A stretch of DNA of 6,863 bases from Bradyrhizobiaceae bacterium. GTDB taxonomy: Bacteria > Pseudomonadota > Alphaproteobacteria > Rhizobiales > Hyphomicrobiaceae. The stretch's first letter is position 1; each line of letters begins with the position of its first letter. Below are positions 1 through 4,997 of the stretch, piece after piece. The notes beneath the pieces were generated by a model that saw only the letters and a program-made list of their open reading frames with translations, made no database searches and was not told the DNA's origin. The translations under genes were made by a program, and so were the position numbers. Where the stretch lies: contig CANJPN010000339.1 in assembly GCA_947475855.1 (NCBI GenBank), positions 1 through 6,863 on the forward strand. Direction: 5' to 3'.

Positions 1-384
1 CAGAGCTTCCAGCACCGGGTGAACGCGAGCACACAGATCACCGAAGCTTTCGCCGTTCGGCGGGCGGTGTGCCGCCAACTCGGCTGGCGGCAGTGGTCCA
101 AGATCGGGCAAAGCGGAATGCGCAAGGCCTTCCCAGTCGCCGAAATCCTGTTCCCATAGCCGCGCATCTATGGCTGGTACGGGAAGGTCGGGCCATAGGG
201 ACGCAGCGGTCTGGATGCAGCGACGTGCGGGACTGGCGACCCGGTGGTCGACGTCACCGATAGCGGCTCGCAGATCTACGAAAGACCGGGTATCGGAACA
301 ATCGGCAGGCACGTCCGTGCGGCCAGCAAGCAGCCCGTCGTTGCGGGTCGGCGCGTGGCGAACCAAGATCAATTCTGTCGTCAT
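1..384 (-). CDS. cobC: Histidine phosphatase family protein, probable alpha-ribazole phosphatase (CobC-like), C-terminus cut by window edge
   Basis: Translating leftward from ATG at 384-382 gives 128 residues open to base 1, so the 3' end lies outside the window. Residues 6-13 (ILVRHAPT) carry the phosphatase signature with Arg9 and the phospho-accepting His10. ASPARRCIQTA (50-60) supplies the second conserved Arg (Arg55). LWEQDFGDWEG (76-86) holds the probable acid Glu78, and GESFGDLCARV (111-121) is the usual following motif. The second catalytic His expected near the C-terminus is beyond the edge. In this superfamily CobC removes the 5'-phosphate from alpha-ribazole phosphate or from adenosylcobalamin phosphate, in the cytoplasm. 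The fold alone would also fit phosphoglycerate-mutase-like enzymes. The CobC assignment rests on divergence, 79 bases away, from cobU-cobT-cobS. The fold is secure; the substrate is inferred. The upstream ribosome site is weak (GAAG). Confidence 0.88.
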   Translation of the reverse strand, partial: MTTELILVRHAPTRNDGLLAGRTDVPADCSDTRSFVDLRAAIGDVDHRVASPARRCIQTAASLWPDLPVPAIDARLWEQDFGDWEGLAHSALPDLGPLPPAELAAHRPPNGESFGDLCARVHPVLEAL

Positions 385-463
385 CGGACGCTTCACGAAC
401 GCCTTAATCCTTTCGCGCCCCGGCCATATCTGCTTTGTGGCGGCGCAACCTACCAGAGGAACC
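385..463. promoter_or_regulatory. Divergent intergenic region between the cobC-like gene and cobU
   Basis: These 79 bases separate two divergent start codons, so promoters for both the phosphatase and the cobU-cobT-cobS operon should lie here or overlap the gene starts. I see no convincing -35/-10 pair on either strand. AGAGGA at 455-460, three bases before the cobU ATG, is a usable ribosome site. The space is too short for a full cobalamin riboswitch and I see no B12-box-like sequence, so B12 control of this operon is not visible here. Confidence 0.4.
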
Positions 464-970
464 ATGGGCAAGACGATTCTAGTCACCGGCGGCGCGCGCT
501 CGGGTAAGAGCGCCATCGCGGAAGCGCAGGCTCTCAGCCTGGCGCCGTCCGCCATCTATATCGCAACTGCCGAGGCTAGGGATGCCGAGATGGCCGCGCG
601 CATCGCCGCGCATCAGGCTCGGCGTGGTCCGTGTTGGGTGACGCATCCGGAGCCGCTCGATTTGACAGGGGCCTTGAACGCGACCGACGGCCGCGGGCCT
701 AGGCTGGTCGATTGTCTGACTCTATGGCTCACGAACTTGATGCTCGGTGGTCACGATTGGCAATCGGCGGCGCGTACCCTGGTCGCGGCCCTTCCCTGCC
801 AGGTCGATCCGGTGATCATCGTCACGAATGAGGTCGGGGGCGGTATCGTGCCTGACAATCCGCTGGCGAGAGAATTCCGGGACGCAGCCGGCTTGCTCAA
901 TCAATGGGTCGCCAAGGCAGCCGACGACGTGATCTTTGCCGTCGCGGGCCTGCCTCTGAAAGTCAAATGA
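464..970 (+). CDS. cobU: Bifunctional adenosylcobinamide kinase / adenosylcobinamide-phosphate guanylyltransferase
   Basis: The 168-residue product, called CobP in the aerobic-pathway naming, phosphorylates adenosylcobinamide and transfers GMP to form adenosylcobinamide-GDP. The N-terminus has the family P-loop GGARSGKS at residues 9-16. IAAHQARRGPCW (47-58) contains His50, equivalent by position to the histidine that is guanylylated in Salmonella CobU. LVDCLTLWLTN (81-91) holds the conserved Asp83, and VTNEVGGGIVPDNPLAREFRD (starting at 120) is the usual family block. Length is normal for the family, about 170-180 residues. ATG 464 was chosen because it sits just before the P-loop strand and has AGAGGA three bases upstream. 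Longer in-frame starts would overlap the divergent phosphatase gene and add unrelated sequence. It is first in the operon; its TGA (968-970) is followed at once by the cobT ATG. Confidence 0.97.
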   Translation: MGKTILVTGGARSGKSAIAEAQALSLAPSAIYIATAEARDAEMAARIAAHQARRGPCWVTHPEPLDLTGALNATDGRGPRLVDCLTLWLTNLMLGGHDWQSAARTLVAALPCQVDPVIIVTNEVGGGIVPDNPLAREFRDAAGLLNQWVAKAADDVIFAVAGLPLKVK

Positions 971-1990
971 ATGACGACTTCCCAATACTCGATGCTCGAT
1001 TTCCGCGAGATTGCAGGTTTAGCCGACCGGCTGCCGCTGGCAGATGCGGCGTCGGCGGCCGCTGCTCGTGAACGCCAGGCCAGCCTTACCAAACCACCAG
1101 GATCGCTCGGGCGTCTTGAAGAACTGGCCGAGTTCATGGCCGCCTGGCGCGCCACGCCACGCCCGGAGATCAACCGCGCGCAGGCTTTGGTGTTTGCAGG
1201 TAATCACGGTGTCTGCGCACAGGGCGTGAACCCCTATCCGCAAGCAGTGACAGCTCAAATGGTCGCCAACTTCCAGGTGGGTGGCGCGGCGATCAATCAG
1301 CTCTGTCGGGTCTCCGGCGCAGATCTGCAGGTCATCGCACTCGATCTGGAACGGCCGACATCGGATTTCACCGAATTCCCGGCGATGAGCCACATGGAAT
1401 GTCTCGCCGCGCTCAATCGAGGGGCCGCAGCAGTCGACGTCCAGGCCGATATCCTGCTCCTCGGCGAAATGGGGATCGGGAACTCGACCGTTGCAGCCGC
1501 GCTTTGCTGTGCCTTTTTCGGAGGTGCAATACGAGACTGGGTCGGCCCCGGCACCGGATCGGACGAAGCCGGCATCAATCGCAAAGTTCGCGCCATCGAA
1601 AAGGGTTTGGCACGGCACCACGGGCTAGGCGCAATGGCCACGCTGGCGGCGTTTGGAGGACGTGAGCAGGCGGCGATTTGCGGGGCGATACTGGCAGCGC
1701 GCACAGCTCGAATTCCGGTCATCCTCGATGGGTTCATCTGCACGGCCGCCGCGGCGGTCCTGTTCGCCGCCGACACGCGACTGCTGGATCATTGCCTTGT
1801 CGGCCACGCCAGCACAGAGCCCGGGCATCGCCGGCTTCTGCAAGCATTGGGCAAGCGACCGGTCCTCGAATTCGACATGCGTCTCGGTGAAGGCTCTGGC
1901 GCGGCGTTGGCGCTCGGCATCGTGCGCGCGGCTCTCGCTTGTCATAACGGGATGGCGACCTTTGCCGAAGCCGGAGTTGCGACGGCATGA
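971..1990 (+). CDS. cobT: Nicotinate-nucleotide:dimethylbenzimidazole phosphoribosyltransferase
   Basis: The 339-residue enzyme transfers phosphoribose from nicotinate mononucleotide to 5,6-dimethylbenzimidazole, giving alpha-ribazole 5'-phosphate, the lower-ligand nucleotide of B12. In aerobic-pathway naming this is CobU, distinct from the cobaltochelatase subunit also called CobT. Family motifs appear in order: KPPGSLGRLE (41-50), FAGNHGV (75-81), GEMGIGNST (165-173), GPGTG (192-196), ILDGFI (251-256), GHASTEPGH (278-286) and MRLGEGSGAALA (303-314). Glu307 in the last motif matches the catalytic glutamate known as Glu317 in Salmonella CobT. Length is typical and nothing is broken. The ATG directly follows the cobU stop with no space and only a weak GAAAG upstream, so translation is probably coupled to cobU. 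An in-frame ATG at 992 is a possible alternative start. Confidence 0.97.
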   Translation: MTTSQYSMLDFREIAGLADRLPLADAASAAAARERQASLTKPPGSLGRLEELAEFMAAWRATPRPEINRAQALVFAGNHGVCAQGVNPYPQAVTAQMVANFQVGGAAINQLCRVSGADLQVIALDLERPTSDFTEFPAMSHMECLAALNRGAAAVDVQADILLLGEMGIGNSTVAAALCCAFFGGAIRDWVGPGTGSDEAGINRKVRAIEKGLARHHGLGAMATLAAFGGREQAAICGAILAARTARIPVILDGFICTAAAAVLFAADTRLLDHCLVGHASTEPGHRRLLQALGKRPVLEFDMRLGEGSGAALALGIVRAALACHNGMATFAEAGVATA

Positions 1991-2766
1991 ACCGCCCGGC
2001 TCAGATCGCGCGCGCCAGACTGGACGAAATGCGATTGGCTTTGATGCTGCTGACGCGCTTACCCGTCGGTCGCCTGTCCGATCCAATGCCATCGATAGCG
2101 GACGCATGCTGGGCCTTTCCATTCGCCGGACTATGCGTCGGAACCATTGCCGCAACTGTTCTGGCAGGCGCCATTTCTGTAGGTCTTGCGCCAGCAATTG
2201 CTGCGGGGCTTGCGGTGGCGGCCGGCGTTGTGGTCACTGGCGGGCTGCATGAGGACGGTCTTGCAGATACGGCGGACGGTTTCGGTGGTGGGAAGGACCG
2301 AGCCCAAAAACTGGCGATCATGCGCGACAGCCGCATCGGAAGCTTTGGGACGCTGGCGTTGATTCTGGCGCTTGGATTGCGATGGACTGCGGTGGCCGAT
2401 TTAGCGGGGCAGGATATGCATCATGCCGCAGTGGCCATTGTCGCTATCGCTATCGCAAGCCGCGCTGGGCTTCCCGTCATCCTGGCATTTGTACCGCCGG
2501 CCCGAAGCGATGGAATGGGCCATGCAGCCTCCAGTGGCACTGCGGCAAGGGCCGTCGTAGCGGTCACCCTGGGATTCGTTGGCCTTGCGGTTCTGCCGAC
2601 CTTGGTTGCCGCGCTTGGCATCGCGGTTGGAGTAGTCATCGCCCAATTCTTGATGGCACGCTTCGCCATGCGCCAGATCGGCGGTCAAACCGGCGACGTC
2701 CTTGGCGCCATGCAACAGGTCGCCGACCTTTGCGCATGGATAATTCTGCTGGCCCTGGTGAGGTAG
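1987..2766 (+). CDS. cobS: Adenosylcobinamide-GDP ribazoletransferase (cobalamin synthase)
   Basis: This 259-residue integral inner-membrane protein joins adenosylcobinamide-GDP with alpha-ribazole (or its phosphate) to form adenosylcobalamin (phosphate). It is called CobV in the aerobic-pathway naming. Family signatures are ALMLLTRLPVG (18-28), FPFAGLCVG (44-52), the acidic metal-binding block GGLHEDGLADTADGFGGG (85-102), MRDSRIGSFG (112-121) and GGQTGDVLGAMQQ (232-244). Between them lie long Ala/Val/Leu/Gly-rich stretches (about 50-84, 121-137, 146-170, 185-220 and 245-258) that fit multiple membrane segments. The start overlaps the cobT stop as ATGA (1987-1990), with GGAG at 1973-1976 as ribosome site, which indicates translational coupling. 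It is the last gene of the operon. Its TAG lies 21 bases from the stop of the convergent oxygenase beta gene. Confidence 0.97.
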   Translation: MNRPAQIARARLDEMRLALMLLTRLPVGRLSDPMPSIADACWAFPFAGLCVGTIAATVLAGAISVGLAPAIAAGLAVAAGVVVTGGLHEDGLADTADGFGGGKDRAQKLAIMRDSRIGSFGTLALILALGLRWTAVADLAGQDMHHAAVAIVAIAIASRAGLPVILAFVPPARSDGMGHAASSGTAARAVVAVTLGFVGLAVLPTLVAALGIAVGVVIAQFLMARFAMRQIGGQTGDVLGAMQQVADLCAWIILLALVR

Positions 2767-2787
2767 TCTTAGTTCGGCTCGACTGTC

Positions 2788-3303
2788 TCAGACAGGTATT
2801 ACCAGCAGTGTATCAACCTGGCGGCTGTCGAGGACGCAGTTGCGTTCGGCAAGGAGGAGATGGCCGTCGCCTTCCACCAGGCGATCGACGTAGCGGCCAC
2901 AGACGAACACGATCATCGGTCCCGAGATCAACGTGCGAAAGACCGCGAAATTGCTCTCTGCACGCCAGCCATTGCCGTCGCGGCCGATCAGTTTCGTCGC
3001 GCTGATCTGATGGCAGTAAACGTGAGGCTCGAAGATGTTGGCGGTACGCAGCGCGGTGATCCGGTCGGACAGCATGCCACGGCCCGTAGCGTAGATGAGG
3101 CTCAAGGGAAGTCCACGCTCGCGGTTCTCGCGGGTGATGACGCGATAGACGCCATCCTCGGTGAAGAACCGCGGCCATTCCTCCAGCCGGTCGCTGTCGA
3201 TCGCATTGGCATAGTCGGCGTTGAAGGCTTCGATGCGCGCGCGCACGTGCAGCGCGTCAGGAGTGGTGTCCTGGAAGAGTGGCGGCTTAGTCGTGGAATC
3301 CAT
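2788..3303 (-). CDS. Aromatic-ring hydroxylating oxygenase, beta (small) subunit, TphA3/AndAd-like
   Basis: The 171-residue product is the non-catalytic small subunit that packs with the Rieske alpha subunit (typically alpha3-beta3). Features typical of the family are AFNADYANAIDSDRLEEWPRF (from 26), FFTEDGVYRV (46-55), the charged TRENRERGLPL block (57-67), GMLSDRITALRTANIF (76-91) with EPHVYCH (92-98), and a C-terminal DSRQVDTLLVIPV (159-171). From memory, the first and last parts resemble terephthalate dioxygenase TphA3, while RENRERGLPL is closer to anthranilate-type small subunits. Substrate therefore cannot be named. I chose ATG 3303-3301 rather than the upstream in-frame ATG at 3420 because GAAGG (3314-3310) sits six bases before it and because the extra N-terminal stretch would be encoded within a palindromic repeat. 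It lies 174 bases downstream of the alpha gene, probably in one transcript, and converges on cobS. Confidence 0.93.
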   Translation of the reverse strand: MDSTTKPPLFQDTTPDALHVRARIEAFNADYANAIDSDRLEEWPRFFTEDGVYRVITRENRERGLPLSLIYATGRGMLSDRITALRTANIFEPHVYCHQISATKLIGRDGNGWRAESNFAVFRTLISGPMIVFVCGRYVDRLVEGDGHLLLAERNCVLDSRQVDTLLVIPV

Positions 3304-3309
3304 AATGTG

Positions 3310-3314
3310 CCTTC
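3310..3314 (-). promoter_or_regulatory. Ribosome binding site of the oxygenase beta gene
   Basis: On the minus strand GAAGG lies six bases before ATG 3303. It decides the start: the longer reading from 3420 has no comparable site and would read through the upstream repeat. Confidence 0.6.
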
Positions 3315-3385
3315 GACGCTTCTTGTGCTGGCTCCCCGACGCTCGTGCGCCTGCGGCGCACTTCGGTCGAGCATGCGATTGTTTT

Positions 3386-3473
3386 TGTAGGGTGCGGTAG
3401 GGCAACGGCCCGTACCACACCGGCGTGCGGTGAAGCGGTGCGGTTCGTCTCGCTTACCGCACCCTGCGTACAA
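3386..3473. repeat. REP-like palindromic intergenic element between the alpha and beta genes
   Basis: AGGGTGCGGTA (3389-3399) and TACCGCACCCT (3455-3465) form a perfect 11-base inverted repeat around 55 bases. GTGCGGT occurs three times in direct orientation (3392-3398, 3425-3431, 3438-3444) and once inverted (3456-3462). Two smaller hairpins can form inside it: GTGCGGT/ACCGCAC with an 11-base loop (3438-3462), and GGTAGGGC/GCCC-G-TACC with loop AACG (3396-3416). Flanking TTGT and ACAA extend the symmetry. This build matches the short dispersed palindromes that I recall as abundant between genes in Bradyrhizobium and Rhodopseudomonas relatives. In the alpha-beta transcript it would fold strongly and could affect stability or relative expression of the two subunits. 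The palindrome is seen directly; membership in a dispersed family is inferred. Confidence 0.7.
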
Positions 3474-3477
3474 TTCA

Positions 3478-4737
3478 TCAAACGTGCATGCACTCGCGCC
3501 ACGCCTTCCAGAAGCCGCGCACGGCACTTTCGGTGACGCGGCTGCCCTGGCTCGGCTCGATCGTGCGGCCGCCCATCGGCATCACGGTGCGGCTGGCAGG
3601 ATCGGATTGCGCCGCGTGTTGCACCCAGCCGCCGACGCAGCCGTCCTCCATCGAGATGAAGCCTGCGGGACCGACGAGGTTATTTGTCTTCAGGCGGTGT
3701 TCGATCATCTCGGCATCGTCATCCTCGAAGCCGAGGATCGTCCAGAACAGCTCGGAGCGATCGACGCCGCGCGGAACGAGCTGACGGACAGCCAGGCAGT
3801 TCTGGATCTGCTGGATCACGGTACCTGGAAACACGCTCTGGATTGAGTTCGTAACAAGATCTCCAAGCTCGAGCTTGTGCGCCATCATCGAGGGATCGGC
3901 GAGCTTGTACTGGTCTTTGAGCGAGCGCACTTTCTCGCGGGTGGTCGATTGGTCGTCCAAGGCCACGCGCTCGGTCCAACTCAAATGGTGCCATCCACTC
4001 GGCGACAGCTTGATACCACCGCCCATCGAGGGCCGGACGATGCCGAACGTATTGTGGAACACGTGAAGCAGGCTCGCGTGGTAGCTGTCCTTGGTGTTCT
4101 CCGAGTAAAGCTTCCAGTTATTCGGCAGGATCTGGCTGTGATAGCCGAGGACCTTGAGTGGCTTGATCATCACGCGGTCGATGCAGGCCGCGAGTTCGCC
4201 GCCGATGTAGTCGACGAATGGCGGCGTCTCGTCAGAAAAAGTGCCGAACACGATACCTTTGTAGGTCTCCACCCGCAGACGGCGCAGCCCATGTTGAGAT
4301 GGATCGAAATCCTCGGTCAGCCCACCCTTTCCGCCGACACCGCGCTTGAAGGCGACCCCGGTCAGCTTGCCGGTTAGGTCGTAGACCCAGTTGTGATAGA
4401 CGCAGGTCAGCTCGCGCACGTTCCCGTGCGGCTTGTAGCAGACGAGCGAGCCCTTATGGGCGCAGCGGTTGAGCAGGGCGTTGATCTGGCCGGTCTCGTC
4501 GCGGTTGACGATGACGGGCGCGTTGCCGACATAGCTCGTCCGGTAATCGCCGGGATTTGGGATTTCGGCCTCGACGCACAGCAGGTTCCACGTGGGCCCC
4601 TGGAAAATACGCTGCTGCTCGGCGTCGTAGATCGCGTGATCCGTGTAGACCTGGAACGGCACGCGCGAGACGTCCTCGCCGGGCCATTCGAAGCCGAGCG
4701 CAGTGTCGCCTCCCTGGTGGAATGCCGGTGTGTCCAT
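3478..4737 (-). CDS. Aromatic-ring hydroxylating oxygenase, alpha (large, catalytic) subunit, Rieske type, TphA2/AndAc-like
   Basis: The 419-residue catalytic subunit adds both atoms of O2 to an aromatic ring. The Rieske cluster ligands are C92-x-H94 and C112-xx-H115, separated by 17 residues. The mononuclear iron site is in NNWKLYSENTKDSYHASLLH (206-225): bridging Asp217, His220 and His225, with the third ligand Asp365 in GFISMEDGCVGG (359-370). LPNNWKLY, SVFPGTVIQQIQN (301-313) and the ending VRGFWKAWRECM (406-417) closely resemble terephthalate 1,2-dioxygenase TphA2 as I remember it. Anthranilate- and salicylate-type oxygenases share much of this, so an aromatic carboxylate substrate is likely but unproven. 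Length is normal (about 410-430). GAGGAG six bases upstream supports ATG 4737. It is the first gene of the alpha-beta pair; no reductase, ferredoxin or dihydrodiol dehydrogenase is adjacent. Confidence 0.95.
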   Translation of the reverse strand: MDTPAFHQGGDTALGFEWPGEDVSRVPFQVYTDHAIYDAEQQRIFQGPTWNLLCVEAEIPNPGDYRTSYVGNAPVIVNRDETGQINALLNRCAHKGSLVCYKPHGNVRELTCVYHNWVYDLTGKLTGVAFKRGVGGKGGLTEDFDPSQHGLRRLRVETYKGIVFGTFSDETPPFVDYIGGELAACIDRVMIKPLKVLGYHSQILPNNWKLYSENTKDSYHASLLHVFHNTFGIVRPSMGGGIKLSPSGWHHLSWTERVALDDQSTTREKVRSLKDQYKLADPSMMAHKLELGDLVTNSIQSVFPGTVIQQIQNCLAVRQLVPRGVDRSELFWTILGFEDDDAEMIEHRLKTNNLVGPAGFISMEDGCVGGWVQHAAQSDPASRTVMPMGGRTIEPSQGSRVTESAVRGFWKAWRECMHV

Positions 4738-4743
4738 CGCCGT

Positions 4744-4749
4744 CTCCTC
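4744..4749 (-). promoter_or_regulatory. Strong ribosome binding site of the oxygenase alpha gene
   Basis: On the minus strand GAGGAG lies six bases before ATG 4737. It is the best Shine-Dalgarno match in the window and fixes the alpha-subunit start. Confidence 0.75.
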
Positions 4750-4773
4750 GCATCGCGTTCGCCATGAGGGACG

Positions 4774-4803
4774 ACATTAGGGCGAACGGCCTGTCGACGG
4801 CAA
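4774..4803 (-). promoter_or_regulatory. Possible sigma-70-type promoter for the oxygenase operon
   Basis: On the minus strand TTGCCG (4803-4798) and TAATGT (4779-4774) are 18 bases apart, which would place transcription start about 30 bases before the alpha ATG. Both boxes are imperfect and GC-rich alphaproteobacterial promoters are hard to judge by eye, so this is a weak candidate. The inverted repeats at 4881-4951 would lie roughly 80-150 bases upstream of the -35 box, a possible distance for an activator or a looping regulator. Confidence 0.25.
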
Positions 4804-4886
4804 TGGGTGCAACTGGGGGCACGTCACACTGCCCTCGACTACGAGCAATTGCCCATGTTCAAACGCTACGTCACGGCCGCGACGGC

Positions 4887-4938
4887 GGCCGTCCACGACA
4901 CGTTGATCAGGCGACAAATCGAGGTGTCGTGGATGGCC
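4887..4938. repeat. Inverted repeat, 15-base arms, upstream of the oxygenase operon (candidate operator)
   Basis: GGCCGTCCACGACAC (4887-4901) and GTGTCGTGGATGGCC (4924-4938) are inverted copies matching at 14 of 15 positions, around a 22-base centre that contains the palindrome TGATCA (4904-4909). In plus-strand RNA the one mismatch would be a G-U pair; in minus-strand RNA it is C against A. No T-run follows on either strand, so an intrinsic terminator is unlikely. It lies between the AsmA stop (60 bases away) and the oxygenase alpha start (about 150 bases away). This placement fits a regulator binding site for the oxygenase operon, though a structured AsmA 3' end is also possible. Confidence 0.6.
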
Positions 4939-4939
4939 T

Positions 4940-4951
4940 GCTTGCGCAAGC
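4940..4951. repeat. Perfect 12-base palindrome next to the larger inverted repeat
   Basis: GCTTGCGCAAGC reads the same on both strands. It lies one base from the end of the 4887-4938 repeat and 46 bases downstream of the AsmA stop codon. It may be part of the same regulatory cluster or of the AsmA transcript end. No T-run follows. Confidence 0.5.
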
Positions 4952-4997
4952 CATGAGTTGTGAATGGTGAGAGTTGAGACCTCCGAAGCAGGAAGCC

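Larger units (their letters stand above)
4738..4997. other. Non-coding stretch between the AsmA-family gene and the oxygenase operon
   Basis: This 260-base gap is the longest in the window. It holds the GAGGAG ribosome site, the weak promoter candidate, the palindrome GCAATTGC (4845-4852), GACGGC-G-GCCGTC (4881-4893) overlapping the left arm of the large inverted repeat, and the 12-base palindrome (4940-4951). Short open frames across it on either strand lack ribosome sites or recognisable motifs. I read it as regulatory. Confidence 0.6.

Noticed and set aside
170..463. A longer in-frame start for cobU, giving a 266-residue protein
   Set aside because: The extra part overlaps the divergent phosphatase gene, has no family similarity and lacks a ribosome site; ATG 464 sits right before the P-loop with AGAGGA upstream.
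385..463. Cobalamin riboswitch before cobU
   Set aside because: Only 79 bases are available and no B12-box-like sequence or fitting fold is seen.
2860..3390. A 176-residue open frame on the plus strand opposite the beta gene
   Set aside because: Antisense shadow; the minus strand encodes a recognisable oxygenase beta subunit.
3304..3420. N-terminal extension of the beta subunit from an ATG at 3420
   Set aside because: It would be encoded partly by the palindromic repeat and reads as Arg/Lys/Ser-rich sequence unlike any beta subunit; GAAGG before ATG 3303 supports the shorter form.
4808..4825. Sigma-54-like -24/-12 sequence (GTGCCCCCAGTTGCA on the minus strand)
   Set aside because: The TTGC part fits, but the required GG ten bases before GC is absent (GT instead).
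4887..4938. Intrinsic terminator for the AsmA gene
   Set aside because: The arms are strong, but the 22-base centre is long and no T-run follows on the minus strand; a GC-rich stretch comes next.
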